Notes: generated by a model not told the origin, from the letters alone. Positions 26,630 to 36,298 are shown, numbered from the stretch's first letter. The stretch: DNA of 64,000 nucleotides from UBA2040 sp963977135 (GCA_963977135.1 CAXBNN010000006.1:1-64000); one strand, 5' to 3'. A program made the numbers and translations.

Positions 26630-29600
26630 CGTTTTAATACTAAATAACCCTTATACATTTCTATAGGCGTCAATTCCAAAATGAAAAAGTATGTATCCTC
26701 TGGCAAATCTTCTCCAGACGCTAATTTTCCTTCCCAATCATTTTTGTAGTCCTTTGTAGAATAAACTTCATTACCCCATCGATTGAATACTTGTAAACCA
26801 ATGTTGTCATAAAAAGTAACCCCTCGAATAAAAAACACATCGTTGTTCCCGTCTCCATTCGGCGAAAATCCAGATGGTATGAACAAATCCCTAATCAAAA
26901 CAGAAACAGTATCAGATTTTTCAGGGCATGTACCGTTGCTTACAGTCCAAACGAAATATGTTTTTCCAGTTAATAAATCTTGTACAAGAGAATGTGGATC
27001 ATTCGGTGAAACTATGTTTCCACTCGATCCAACCATTTGCCAATAGCCTATTTCAGGACCAATTAATGAAGTCGCATTTAAATACGTTTCATTTGCCTGG
27101 TCTACAACTTGATCTAATCCAGCGGATATATTACCTATTGGCCTAGTGAACGTAATTTTCATTGTATCCGAATCAAAGCATATTTCATTTGTTTCGGTCA
27201 AAATAAATTCAATCTCATCAAAAATTGTAGTTGTAAAATTATAAGGGAATACAGTTGCCAACAATCCGAAAGATGGCGAGCTCAATTCGGCATTACCCGC
27301 GCTTAAAATTGGGTCGAAAAAATAAGAACTATCGCAAATACTTTCATCATCGAACAAGCTGGTTTGCGGTAGTGTAATTAAACGTATACCAAAGGTGTCA
27401 GAAATTGCTGTCTGGCATCCGTTGATATCAATTATCGAATCAATTATTAAATTCGAACTTACGCTAGGTGTAAAATCGAAAGTGTAATTGTTACCGGTTA
27501 TCCCTGACAAAGTATTTTGTATGCCGTTATATGTCAAATAAATGCTGTAAGGAGAAACTCCAGATAAAGTAATAGGAACTTGAACATTCTCACCTTCACA
27601 AAGTGAATCTTTCTCAAAATCAAAACTTGCAGATGAAGATTGATATACACTTATGACAATAGTATTACTCGTAGAATTTTGACTTGGACAGGCATTATTA
27701 ATTACACGTCTTCTGAAATAAGCTTCTTGTATTATTACTCCAGAAGTATAATTGATTTGATCAAAAACACCCGCTGCCGTATCAAAAATTGAATTATCCA
27801 GTGAACTTTGCCATAAATAATTACTGCTGCCTAATCCACCAGTAATTGTAGATCCGCTGAAAACTAGATTATCTGTTCCTACACAAACGATAGTATCTGC
27901 AGCTATAGAATTACCGCTTATAGGCGTTGCAACGTTAATTGTTACAATGTTGGAAGTGTCATCGTCACAATATCCACCGTCAACAATTCTTCTGAAAAAC
28001 ATCGTAGTGTTTAATACACTTGGGCTGAAGCTTATGTTATTTGCTCCCGTTATAATTGTCCAAGACCCTGAATTTGTGCTATCGCTTGTTTGTTCCCAAG
28101 TATAGCCATAACCGCCTATCGATGCAAAACCATATATAGGATTAGGCTGTGATTGGTAACAAATTGTAGTGTCGCCAGAAATGAAATTCAGCAAGACAGG
28201 AATATCAACCGTAATAACACTTAGAGCTGACGTGTCGTTTCCACAAACGTTATCAATAACTATTCTTCTGTATGAAGTAGTCTGCGATATTGGCCCAGGG
28301 AAATAATCTATCGAATCTGCTGTCAATCCTGTCGCATTTGACCAGTTGTTACCTGAAGTGCTATCTTGCCAGAGATATGAGTAGTTATTAAGTCCTGCAT
28401 TTGGCAAAGAACCAAAGATTGTATCCGGAATAACAGTTGAGCAGATGAATTGATCCGTCGACAGAATTGTATTTCCAACAATTGGAATCTGAACAAAAAC
28501 GGTATCACTCAATGTGTTTGGACATAATCCTGAGCTCACTATTCTTCTATAATAGGTAGCTGTTGAGAGTGAATTAATCACTAAATCTTCATTAAATTGT
28601 CCTGGTGAGAAGTTTTGAAAAGCACTTCCCAGGTTATTTGTGTATTGCCATGTGTATTGAAAACCAATAGTGTCACCTCCAGTCGGTTGGTAACCATCTA
28701 AATATGTCGGAGAAGCGAAACAAAGTTCATTAACACCTATTATGGAATTATTCGCATTTAACGAATCAATAGTGATTTTATAAATATTACTAGTTGTGGC
28801 GCCACATACGCTATCTCTTACCAAACGAATATATTCTGTCGATTCTGTCAAAAAGCCAGGAACGTGATAATTGAAATTCGACGGAATATTTGTCCAAACA
28901 AGGTTCGAAGTTGTACGTTTTCGCCAAACATAACTATATGGCGCAATTAAACCAGTTGGTGTTGCGGCAAAAATAGTATCTGGAACAGTTGTTTCACATA
29001 TATGCTGATTAGGCGTTGTTATTATATTACCAGACATCGGTGCTTGAACAATAATCGTATCAAAATTACTTTCCGAAGAAGCACAAACTCCCGCAACCAC
29101 GATTCGTTTGTACATTGTACTTTGAGTAAGTACTCCCGGCACATAATGTTGTCCAGTAGAAAAACCACTTGCGTTTATCCATGTTGGACTAAGAAGCGAT
29201 TTTTGCATCCATTGATATGTAGGTAAGCCGTTTCCACCTGAAATTGCCAAACCTAATATTGAATCTGGCGCAGTTGAAGAACAAATAATCGAGTCTTTAA
29301 CCTTTATCGTATTCAATGTTATGGGTTGTTGAACTGTAATAATTATACTTCCACTAGGTGAAAAACCGCATGCTCCAGAACTTGCTCTTCTTCTATAATA
29401 AGTAGTCGAGGTTGGATTTGGAATCGAATAATTTTGAGTAGTATTTGGAATGGCGGCAGGCGTCCATAAACTACCATCTGGACCGGATTCCCACATATAT
29501 GCATAATTTCCATTATTCGTTGGAAGTTGAGCTAAAATAGTAAAAGGTGTTCCTGAGCAGACTGTTATATTTCCTGTTGTAATAATATTTCCAGACATGG

Positions 29601-31593
29601 CAACATCAACTGTTACAGTATCGCTATATTTTTTTGTGGGACACGTACTTGTTGAAACGGACCGACGATATTGGTATACAGTTGTATAAACATTGGCAGT
29701 AGTATAATCTTCGGTGGTCACGGGAGGTCCAAGTGGAGTGAAGGGAGATCCACCATTATTAACAAATTCCCAACTGTAAATATAAGGTCCAGCTCCGCCA
29801 CCAATTGGTGTTGCACCGTTTATCGAAAATCCTGCCGAACCGCAAATTTCTGTCGGACTAAGAATGCCATAATTTGTTATTTGTGGCACAACAGTTACCG
29901 TTGCCACGCCAGAATTAGTGTTTAAACAAGCGGCGGAATAGGAAGAAATAATAGTGTAAGTCTTCGTTACAGATGGTGCAACTTTAAAAGTATAAGGCGA
30001 ACTCATTATACTTGAAATAGTTATGGGTGTTGTACCATCGGTATAGGTAAAAGAATATGGACTACCACCAGTAAAGGCAACACTTAATGTTGTTGAATCT
30101 CCTTTGCAAACTGTTGCATCGCCAGAAAGAACAGTATTACCACCAATGCATCCATACTTTGCCCAAAATGCATTTATATTCGAAAATGAAGATAAATTTG
30201 GTTGAGGCGGGAAAAAGCAGTTGGTTCCGAATTTACCGCCTACATAAATAGTATTAATATCCTTTGCACTTATTGCTGTGGGTTCATCATCTCCAGAACC
30301 ACCAAATGACTCAAGTAAAATCGAAGCTCCTGTAGTTTGATCAAGGAATAAAAGCAACATATCTGTACCGCCAATTGAGGTATTTCCTGAAAAAGTTCCA
30401 GAGTAAGACATAGATGTTACGACCAAAGATGTTCCTATCAAGTCAATTCCGAATCCTGTTGCACTTGTTGCCGTAGATGAATAACTCTTCCACTGTGTCG
30501 TAAATGCTAAATTACACTTGGCTGTATAAGAGGTCGTATTCGTGGTATTAAAAGGGGTATTACCTGGGAAAGTTATGCCGTTACCATTTAAGGTGCCTTG
30601 ATAAAATAAGTCTGTTCCGTTGTTAGTCATGGAATAAACGTCTGCATCTCCTACACCAGTTATCAATCCATGTGCTAAATAATTACCATTTAAATCATAC
30701 CTTACCAAAACACCTTCAGAAGTTCCTACTGAGGTATTACCTGATGTTGAAATAGCTGTACCCAAAAAACCCATTGAACTCCCTGTAAAATACCCGCCAA
30801 AATAGGCGCCGGAAGCCATCACAGTTACGGCATTATAAGAATCTTTTTGACTACTTCTCGCTCCACGAATCCAATTCAAACTTCCATTTGAAAGTAAAGA
30901 CCAGGCAAAGGCATCTGACTGAACTTGATTGGCAATGGTCGTTGGGGAGCCAGTTGGTCCGACTGAAAAGTTAGCACCATATTCGCCCGCAATGTAAATA
31001 TTGTTGTTATAGACCTCAATATCATGAATATAGTCATTCCCAGAACTCCGCCCTGTTTGAACCCATTGCACATAGCCAAGATGATTTAATTTGATCACAA
31101 ATACATCTGACGTACCACCTCCAGAAGGGGCTGGTAAATTAAATATAACTCCGTCCTTTCCTTCAATCGTTGTTGCTGCAGTATATGAGCCTCCAACGAT
31201 AATATTTCCTAGCAGATCTTCGTCAATTGCAGAAATTTCTTCTGTACCACCTGACCCAAAAGTGATTATCCATGTTAAATTTCCGGCAGAGGTGTATTTG
31301 GCCAAAAAGGCATCTTGACCGTTTCCGACTAATATACTTAATACGGGGCCCACAACTGCTAGAGATTGTCCACTTGCTTGACCTCCGAAATAAACGTAAT
31401 TTGAATCCTTTGAATGACAAATCGCATTCGTTTTGCTTGTACCACTCGATAATACCGGTACAGTTGCACCTTTTGCCCATTTCCAATCAAAAGTTTGGCC
31501 AACACAAAAAGGGGTTGAAAACAAAAGAACAGTAAGGAGAATTACGGTTTTCAATTGATTTAACTTTGGAGAGATTAACTTTATTAAATACAA
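26626..31593 (-). CDS. Giant T9SS type B repeat protein (SprB-like adhesin)
   Basis: 1655 aa from a TTG at 31593. A second TTG at 31554 gives a cleaner signal peptide (KTVILLTVLLFSTPFCVGQ) and may be the real start. Residues about 45-500 are SBBP-type blades (DAFLAKYTSAGNLTWIITFG, VFVIKLNHLGYVQW). About 500-1250 is a tandem array of Ig-like modules of roughly 80-95 aa, each with an SGNxI/T..IC start, YxWQxS and YYRRIVxxGxC. The C-terminus (FIPSGFSPNGDGNNDVFFI to KGYLVLKR) is the gliding-motility-associated type B sorting domain. Expected on the cell surface as adhesin or gliding protein. First gene of a five-gene minus-strand run. Confidence 0.9.
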   Translation of the reverse strand: MYLIKLISPKLNQLKTVILLTVLLFSTPFCVGQTFDWKWAKGATVPVLSSGTSKTNAICHSKDSNYVYFGGQASGQSLAVVGPVLSILVGNGQDAFLAKYTSAGNLTWIITFGSGGTEEISAIDEDLLGNIIVGGSYTAATTIEGKDGVIFNLPAPSGGGTSDVFVIKLNHLGYVQWVQTGRSSGNDYIHDIEVYNNNIYIAGEYGANFSVGPTGSPTTIANQVQSDAFAWSLLSNGSLNWIRGARSSQKDSYNAVTVMASGAYFGGYFTGSSMGFLGTAISTSGNTSVGTSEGVLVRYDLNGNYLAHGLITGVGDADVYSMTNNGTDLFYQGTLNGNGITFPGNTPFNTTNTTSYTAKCNLAFTTQWKSYSSTATSATGFGIDLIGTSLVVTSMSYSGTFSGNTSIGGTDMLLLFLDQTTGASILLESFGGSGDDEPTAISAKDINTIYVGGKFGTNCFFPPQPNLSSFSNINAFWAKYGCIGGNTVLSGDATVCKGDSTTLSVAFTGGSPYSFTYTDGTTPITISSIMSSPYTFKVAPSVTKTYTIISSYSAACLNTNSGVATVTVVPQITNYGILSPTEICGSAGFSINGATPIGGGAGPYIYSWEFVNNGGSPFTPLGPPVTTEDYTTANVYTTVYQYRRSVSTSTCPTKKYSDTVTVDVAMSGNIITTGNITVCSGTPFTILAQLPTNNGNYAYMWESGPDGSLWTPAAIPNTTQNYSIPNPTSTTYYRRRASSGACGFSPSGSIIITVQQPITLNTIKVKDSIICSSTAPDSILGLAISGGNGLPTYQWMQKSLLSPTWINASGFSTGQHYVPGVLTQSTMYKRIVVAGVCASSESNFDTIIVQAPMSGNIITTPNQHICETTVPDTIFAATPTGLIAPYSYVWRKRTTSNLVWTNIPSNFNYHVPGFLTESTEYIRLVRDSVCGATTSNIYKITIDSLNANNSIIGVNELCFASPTYLDGYQPTGGDTIGFQYTWQYTNNLGSAFQNFSPGQFNEDLVINSLSTATYYRRIVSSGLCPNTLSDTVFVQIPIVGNTILSTDQFICSTVIPDTIFGSLPNAGLNNYSYLWQDSTSGNNWSNATGLTADSIDYFPGPISQTTSYRRIVIDNVCGNDTSALSVITVDIPVLLNFISGDTTICYQSQPNPIYGFASIGGYGYTWEQTSDSTNSGSWTIITGANNISFSPSVLNTTMFFRRIVDGGYCDDDTSNIVTINVATPISGNSIAADTIVCVGTDNLVFSGSTITGGLGSSNYLWQSSLDNSIFDTAAGVFDQINYTSGVIIQEAYFRRRVINNACPSQNSTSNTIVISVYQSSSASFDFEKDSLCEGENVQVPITLSGVSPYSIYLTYNGIQNTLSGITGNNYTFDFTPSVSSNLIIDSIIDINGCQTAISDTFGIRLITLPQTSLFDDESICDSSYFFDPILSAGNAELSSPSFGLLATVFPYNFTTTIFDEIEFILTETNEICFDSDTMKITFTRPIGNISAGLDQVVDQANETYLNATSLIGPEIGYWQMVGSSGNIVSPNDPHSLVQDLLTGKTYFVWTVSNGTCPEKSDTVSVLIRDLFIPSGFSPNGDGNNDVFFIRGVTFYDNIGLQVFNRWGNEVYSTKDYKNDWEGKLASGEDLPEDTYFFILELTPIEMYKGYLVLKR

Positions 31594-31680
31594 AATTTCA
31601 CTTATATATTACAAGCGTTTAATAAATACGTAATTTGATTGCAATAAGTTTCTTGTAGCTAAAGAAAAATGACGCAGTAT

Positions 31681-32472
31681 TTATACAGCGGATTGCTTTT
31701 TAATAATCTTATAAAATAGTTTTGGAAAGAATCTTTTCAAAAATACTGCTTTCGTTTCCTTGCCTCCGATTAAGGTTTCGAACTTGTTTTTTTTAACTGC
31801 CTTTAAAATCGATTTTACACAAGTTTCTACTGACATTCCAGTTGCTTGGTTATGATCCATCACTCCATGAGCTTCACCAGATTCAGTTAAGGCATGTTTT
31901 GAGATGTCGGTATTTATTTTACCTGGACATATTATATTTACCTTGATATTGTTGGCTTCCTCCTCCAATCTCAAACTTTCATAAAACCCATGCAATGCGT
32001 GTTTTGAGGCGCTATAGGCAGAACGCAAGAAAAAACCAAATTTTCCGGCAATACTAGATATTACAACAATAGTTCCTCCACCCTGCTTTCGCATCTGAGG
32101 CAGTAAGGCTTTCGATATTGCAATGTTCCCGAAATAATTGATTTCCATTATTTTACGGTCTACATTCAATTGAGTGTCATGAGCAGTGGACCTTTGGCTG
32201 AGACCACCGTTGTTATATAGAAAATGTATTTCCCCAACTTCGTTTAAAAGTGTTTCAACTTTAGAAATAATATCCTCTGTATTTTCCAAATCAATTGGAA
32301 ATACTAGATGTTGATCGGAATTTAGCAATGTTGCCTTGACTTCTGCCAATTTCCCCTCATTGCGAGCTGAGAGAATCACTCTTGCTCCTTTTTTAGCTAA
32401 TTGAGAACACAGCTCCGCTCCTATTCCTGAGCTTGCACCAATTACCCAGGCGGTTTTTCCGGAATAAGTCAT
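31681..32472 (-). CDS. Short-chain dehydrogenase/reductase
   Basis: 263 aa classical SDR. It has the cofactor motif GASSGIGAEL (about 12-21), YNNGGLSQRS in place of the usual NNAG, catalytic Ser in VVISSIAGKFG and YSASKHAL (Tyr-x3-Lys). Arg in SARNE after beta-2 suggests NADP. The C-terminal KRFFPKLFYKIIKKQ is basic and hydrophobic and may touch the membrane, as in DHRS7-like SDRs. The substrate is unknown. It follows a small secreted-protein gene by 3 bp. Confidence 0.85.
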   Translation of the reverse strand: MTYSGKTAWVIGASSGIGAELCSQLAKKGARVILSARNEGKLAEVKATLLNSDQHLVFPIDLENTEDIISKVETLLNEVGEIHFLYNNGGLSQRSTAHDTQLNVDRKIMEINYFGNIAISKALLPQMRKQGGGTIVVISSIAGKFGFFLRSAYSASKHALHGFYESLRLEEEANNIKVNIICPGKINTDISKHALTESGEAHGVMDHNQATGMSVETCVKSILKAVKKNKFETLIGGKETKAVFLKRFFPKLFYKIIKKQSAV

Positions 32473-32475
32473 GAA

Positions 32476-32898
32476 TTAAAGATCTTTGGGCAATACAGCC
32501 TTGTTGTATTCTTTTGATTTAGGCTTCAATTTGTCAATAAAAACAACTTTGAATTTCTCTCCTTCTGCGGTATAAATTAACTCTGAAATACCGTTACTAA
32601 TGGTTGGTGCTAACTTTCTAGCATTGAAAAACTTTCTTTCCATCAATTCAAAAGAATTGTCCTGATATTCAATAAATATAGACGTTATTGTACCATTTTC
32701 AACTCGAACTTTTCCTGTTACACAAGTTGTGTCGCTCTTATTGAAAAAGGAAATAATGACATTTCTGTGCATGTCATCTGAAATAGTGTAGGCGCCTCTT
32801 TTTTCAAATGCGCTTTCCAATTGAGAAAAGCAACTTTGCGCATTTACAGCGAATGCTGACGTTAAAAAAAGGAGAAATAAAAAGTAGATTTTTTTCAT
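32476..32898 (-). CDS. Small secreted protein, unknown function
   Basis: 140 aa with signal peptide MKKIYFLFLLFLTSAFAVNAQ. The mature part is about 119 residues, with two Cys and beta-strand patterns (GKVRVENGTITSIFIEYQDNS, KFKVVFIDKLKPK). No family recognised. The gene is 3 bp upstream of the SDR gene and divergent from gmhA. Confidence 0.65.
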   Translation of the reverse strand: MKKIYFLFLLFLTSAFAVNAQSCFSQLESAFEKRGAYTISDDMHRNVIISFFNKSDTTCVTGKVRVENGTITSIFIEYQDNSFELMERKFFNARKLAPTISNGISELIYTAEGEKFKVVFIDKLKPKSKEYNKAVLPKDL

Positions 32899-32968
32899 TT
32901 TACATAATTTATTGAGTAACCCAAAGATAATAAGTTTGTCGAAATATAATTCTTTTAAAATGAATTCC

Positions 32969-32976
32969 TACTTTTG
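32969..32976 (+). promoter_or_regulatory. Bacteroidota -7 element TACTTTTG
   Basis: Exact TAnnTTTG match, 18 nt before the ATG of gmhA at 32995. It overlaps the in-frame TTG at 32974, which argues that transcription starts past that codon and that translation begins at the ATG. Confidence 0.45.
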
Positions 32977-32994
32977 AATATCTCAAGTGAAATC

Positions 32995-33561
32995 ATGGAA
33001 AACATCAAAAATCAATTTGAAGAAGCCGCGGCTGTACTGTCTCAATTTTCAACTGCAGAAAACTATAACAAGATTGCAAACGCTGGAAAGTTAATGGTTG
33101 ATGCCCTAAATTCAGGACATAAAATTATTAGCTGTGGCAACGGTGGTTCGATGTGTGATGCTATGCATTTTGCTGAAGAATTAAGTGGCCGCTACCGCGA
33201 TGATAGAAAAGCTCTAGGTGCAGTATCTATCTCCGACCCTAGTCATATTTCATGTGTTGGAAACGATTATGGATACGACTTTATCTTTTCAAGATATGTC
33301 GAAGGTTTAGGTCAAAAAGGGGATGTTTTATTGGCAATCTCCACTTCCGGTAATTCGAAAAATGTTATAAATGCAATTGCAGCAGCAAGAGAAAAAGGAA
33401 TCAAAGTGGTAGGACTTACTGGTAAAGATGGTGGGAAAATGGCATCCGATTGTGATGTCGAAATTCGAGCACCAAAATCAAACTATGCCGACCGCGCACA
33501 AGAAATTCATATTAAAGTAATTCATTGTTTGATTGATTTCATTGAAAAAAATATAGACTAG
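32995..33561 (+). CDS. gmhA: Sedoheptulose 7-phosphate isomerase
   Basis: 188 aa from the ATG at 32995 (MENIKNQFEEAA). A TTG seven codons earlier is less likely because a -7 element overlaps it. The SIS fold shows ISCGNGGSMCDAMHFAEELSG, LLAISTSGNSKNVI and a C-terminal QEIHIKVIHCLIDFIE, the GmhA signature with its metal and substrate residues. It makes D-glycero-D-manno-heptose 7-phosphate for the LPS inner core, in the cytoplasm. It stands alone. Confidence 0.93.
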   Translation: MENIKNQFEEAAAVLSQFSTAENYNKIANAGKLMVDALNSGHKIISCGNGGSMCDAMHFAEELSGRYRDDRKALGAVSISDPSHISCVGNDYGYDFIFSRYVEGLGQKGDVLLAISTSGNSKNVINAIAAAREKGIKVVGLTGKDGGKMASDCDVEIRAPKSNYADRAQEIHIKVIHCLIDFIEKNID

Positions 33562-33577
33562 AAAATTAAAGTTTCAT

Positions 33578-33585
33578 TACATTTG
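33578..33585 (+). promoter_or_regulatory. Bacteroidota -7 element TACATTTG
   Basis: Exact TAnnTTTG match, 22 nt before the ATG at 33608 of the TerB-like gene. Confidence 0.45.
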
Positions 33586-33607
33586 CAAAAAAAAATTAAG
33601 TTATACC

Positions 33608-34030
33608 ATGGGAACTATCGCACATCGCTTCGAAACAGGAGAGCAGTCAAGTCAAAAAGGACATTTCAGAAACCTAATTATGCTTGCCCGTATAGACGGA
33701 AAAGTAGGTGAAGAAGAAAAAGCCCTTCTTTCAAAGATTGCTAATCGCCTAGCTTTGACTGATGAACAGGTTAAAGAAATCTTGGACGACTCAAATAGTT
33801 ACCCAATGATTCCTCCAATATCAAGAGAAGAGCGTTACGAACGTTTTATTCAATTGATTCAAATGATCTTGGCCGACAACGAAATCTCAGACAAAGAAGA
33901 TATTCTTGTGCATCGATATGGTATTGCTTTAGGCTTTACCCAAGAAAGAATGGATGAAAAATATCCAGTTATCGTTGAGAAATTAAGAAACGGAATAAGT
34001 AGAGAGGATATTTTAGACAATATTCTTTAA
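33608..34030 (+). CDS. TerB-like protein
   Basis: 140 aa, all-helical and acidic. NLIMLARIDGKVGEEEKALLSKIA and IQLIQMILADNEISDKEDILVHRYG are the paired DG/DN metal-binding helices of the TerB fold. TerB-like proteins bind divalent metal and occur in stress and membrane-surveillance systems, and their biochemical role is still unclear. No other ter genes lie nearby. A terminator follows at 34056-34086, so it is a single-gene unit. Confidence 0.75.
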   Translation: MGTIAHRFETGEQSSQKGHFRNLIMLARIDGKVGEEEKALLSKIANRLALTDEQVKEILDDSNSYPMIPPISREERYERFIQLIQMILADNEISDKEDILVHRYGIALGFTQERMDEKYPVIVEKLRNGISREDILDNIL

Positions 34031-34055
34031 GATACAAATTGATTTAAAATAAGAT

Positions 34056-34086
34056 CGAGGTACAAAGTTTTTGCGCCTCTTTTTTA
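34056..34086 (+). terminator. Rho-independent terminator after TerB-like gene
   Basis: Stem GAGG-TA-CAAA against TTTG-CG-CCTC with a short T-rich loop, followed by a run of T (34081-34085). It is 26 bp past the stop codon at 34030. Confidence 0.65.
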
Positions 34087-34190
34087 TGTCAATTCGTTTT
34101 TCACAAAAAAGACTTATTAACATCCTACCTATTTAATGCACAATCCTTTCAAATTCGCAGTTTCTGCGGACTCCCTTTCATTTAATTCAC

Positions 34191-34198
34191 TAAATTTG
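34191..34198 (+). promoter_or_regulatory. Bacteroidota -7 element TAAATTTG
   Basis: Exact TAnnTTTG match, 17 nt before the ATG of the Fur-like gene at 34216. Confidence 0.45.
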
Positions 34199-34215
34199 CC
34201 TTTTGAATTTTGAGT

Positions 34216-34671
34216 ATGTTAAATCAAGATTTACAGACGAGAGTCAAAAACATATTTTCAGCTTATCTAGAGCAAAACGGACACAGGAAAACACCTGAAC
34301 GCTTTGCTATACTCTCAGAAATTTACGATTACGAAGGTCATTTCGACATTGAAGGATTGTACTTCAAGATGAAAAATCACAATTACCGTGTATCCAGAGC
34401 AACCTTGTACAATACAATAGATCTTTTGATTGCATGTAATTTGGTAAGAAAGCATCAATTTGGAACGGCAAATTCTCAATTTGAAAAAGCTCACGGAAGC
34501 AAACAACACGACCATGTTATCTGCACAGACACAGGAGAAGTGATAGAATTTTGTGATCCTAGAATCCAGAATATAAAATCAACGATTGAAGAAATTTTGG
34601 GAGTAGAAATCCAGCATCATTCGCTTTATTTCTATGGGGTTCGCAAACCAAAAGCTAAAAAAGATAAATAA
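34216..34671 (+). CDS. Fur family transcriptional regulator
   Basis: 151 aa from the ATG at 34216. An in-frame TTG two codons earlier is weaker. The winged helix contains HRKTPERFAILSEIYDYEGHFDIEGLYFKM and RVSRATLYNTIDLLIACNLVRKHQFG. The dimerisation part has EKAHGSKQHDHVICTDTGEVIEF. The usual CxxC pair here is CTDT, so one half of the structural zinc site is missing, and no second CxxC is seen near the C-terminus. The His/Glu regulatory site appears kept. It probably senses iron, zinc or peroxide as a dimeric DNA-binding protein. The STAS gene begins 1 bp after its stop. Confidence 0.88.
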   Translation: MLNQDLQTRVKNIFSAYLEQNGHRKTPERFAILSEIYDYEGHFDIEGLYFKMKNHNYRVSRATLYNTIDLLIACNLVRKHQFGTANSQFEKAHGSKQHDHVICTDTGEVIEFCDPRIQNIKSTIEEILGVEIQHHSLYFYGVRKPKAKKDK

Positions 34672-34672
34672 T

Positions 34673-35023
34673 ATGGCTTTTTCATTCGAAACGAAAGAAC
34701 TTAAAGGTTCACTGTTGTTCATTTTCAATGGAAAGTTGACAAATGACGGTGACTCACTTTCTTTGAATGACAAAATCGACAAAGAAATATCCGCTGGTCA
34801 GCACAATTTGATTTTCGATTTATCCAACTTAGAACAATGTAATTCGAGTGGGTTAAACGTAATGATTCGTACATTAACGAAAGCTAGAACGGCCAGTGGT
34901 GATTTGGTTCTTTGCAGCATGAATGAAACTTTGAACAAACTTTTTACGATTACAAAAATCAACGAAATATTTAGAATTTATCCCGATTTGGATGAAGCTA
35001 AAAAACATTTTAAAATAAAGTAA
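34673..35023 (+). CDS. STAS-domain anti-sigma factor antagonist
   Basis: 116 aa from the ATG at 34673. The longer open frame from 34634 overlaps the Fur-like gene and is disfavoured. The core STAS motif is LIFDLSNLEQCNSSGLNVMI, with Ser58/Ser59 at the usual phosphorylation position. In partner switching a serine kinase phosphorylates this site and a SpoIIE-type phosphatase removes it. The propeller-SpoIIE protein at 20161-23283 is one possible partner, but no anti-sigma kinase is encoded in this window. It sits between Fur-like and purA genes with almost no spacing, so the three are likely co-transcribed. Confidence 0.85.
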   Translation: MAFSFETKELKGSLLFIFNGKLTNDGDSLSLNDKIDKEISAGQHNLIFDLSNLEQCNSSGLNVMIRTLTKARTASGDLVLCSMNETLNKLFTITKINEIFRIYPDLDEAKKHFKIK

Positions 35024-36295
35024 ATGACCCAAGTAGATGTACTATTAGGCTTGCAATGGGGCGACGAAGGAAAAGGAAAAATCGTCGATGTATTAACACC
35101 TCAATACGACATTATTGCTCGTTTTCAAGGAGGACCAAATGCTGGTCACACCTTAGAATTTGAAGGACACAAGCATGTTCTTCACACTATTCCTTCTGGA
35201 ATTTTCAGAGATGGTGTTATGAATGTAATTGGTAACGGTGTAGTTATAGACCCTGTAATATTTCAAGGCGAATTAGAAAAACTAGCTCCTTACAATTTGG
35301 ACATCAAAGGTCGTTTGTTGATTTCAAAAAAAGCGCATTTAATTTTACCAACTCACCGTTTGCTCGATCAAGCATCGGAGCACGCAAAAGGGCACAATAA
35401 AATTGGTTCTACCTTGAAAGGAATCGGTCCGACATACATGGACAAAACAGGTAGAAATGGTTTACGCGTTGGCGATATTTTCTTGCCAAATTTTCAAGAA
35501 AAATACGATGCTTTAGTAGCCAAACATGTTGGCATGTTGAAACATTTCGAAGGATTTACCTACGATTTAAGTGAGTTGGAAAATCCGTGGATGGAAGGTA
35601 TCGATGTTTTAAAAGGATTGGACGCAATAGATAGTGAACAATACTTCTATGAAGCAAGAAAAGCTGGAAAGAAAATCTTGGCAGAGGGTGCTCAAGGAAC
35701 GATGTTAGATATTGATTTCGGAACATACCCTTTCGTCACTTCCTCAAACACGGTTACAGCTGGAACTTGCACTGGACTTGGTGTACCGCCAAACTCTATT
35801 GGAAAAGTAATTGGAATTTTCAAAGCATATTGCACACGTGTTGGAAGTGGTCCCTTCCCGACTGAATTATTGGACGAAGTTGGTGAACAAATTCGTGCCG
35901 AAGGTCGTGAGTTTGGAGCTACAACTGGCAGACCAAGAAGATGTGGTTGGATAGATTTACCGGCATTAAAATACGCAATCATGATAAACGGCGTTACCGA
36001 ATTATCGATGATGAAAGCTGATATTTTAAGCATATTCGATGAAATTGAGGTTTGTACGCACTACATGGTTGACGGCAAACGCATGGACTATTTACCTTAT
36101 GACATCGCAAACATGGAATGTACTCCAGTTTATGAAAAGGTGAAAGGTTGGAAAACAGATTTGACGGAATTAAGTAATTATGCTGACGCTCCTGCCGAAT
36201 TGAAAGGCTATGTTCAATATTTGGAACAAAAATTGGATGTACCTGTTCGAGTTGTTTCGGTAGGACCGGATCGATCGCAAACTTTGAATAATTAA
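35024..36295 (+). CDS. purA: Adenylosuccinate synthetase
   Basis: 423 aa, full length. It opens with LLGLQWGDEGKGKIVD and contains FQGGPNAGHTLEF, STLKGIGPTYMDK, LAEGAQGTMLDIDFGTYPFVTSSNT and GATTGRPRRCGWID. It joins IMP and aspartate using GTP to give adenylosuccinate, the first committed step to AMP. The ATG directly follows the STAS stop codon. The OstA-like gene follows after 3 bp. Confidence 0.97.
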   Translation: MTQVDVLLGLQWGDEGKGKIVDVLTPQYDIIARFQGGPNAGHTLEFEGHKHVLHTIPSGIFRDGVMNVIGNGVVIDPVIFQGELEKLAPYNLDIKGRLLISKKAHLILPTHRLLDQASEHAKGHNKIGSTLKGIGPTYMDKTGRNGLRVGDIFLPNFQEKYDALVAKHVGMLKHFEGFTYDLSELENPWMEGIDVLKGLDAIDSEQYFYEARKAGKKILAEGAQGTMLDIDFGTYPFVTSSNTVTAGTCTGLGVPPNSIGKVIGIFKAYCTRVGSGPFPTELLDEVGEQIRAEGREFGATTGRPRRCGWIDLPALKYAIMINGVTELSMMKADILSIFDEIEVCTHYMVDGKRMDYLPYDIANMECTPVYEKVKGWKTDLTELSNYADAPAELKGYVQYLEQKLDVPVRVVSVGPDRSQTLNN

Positions 36296-36298
36296 TAT

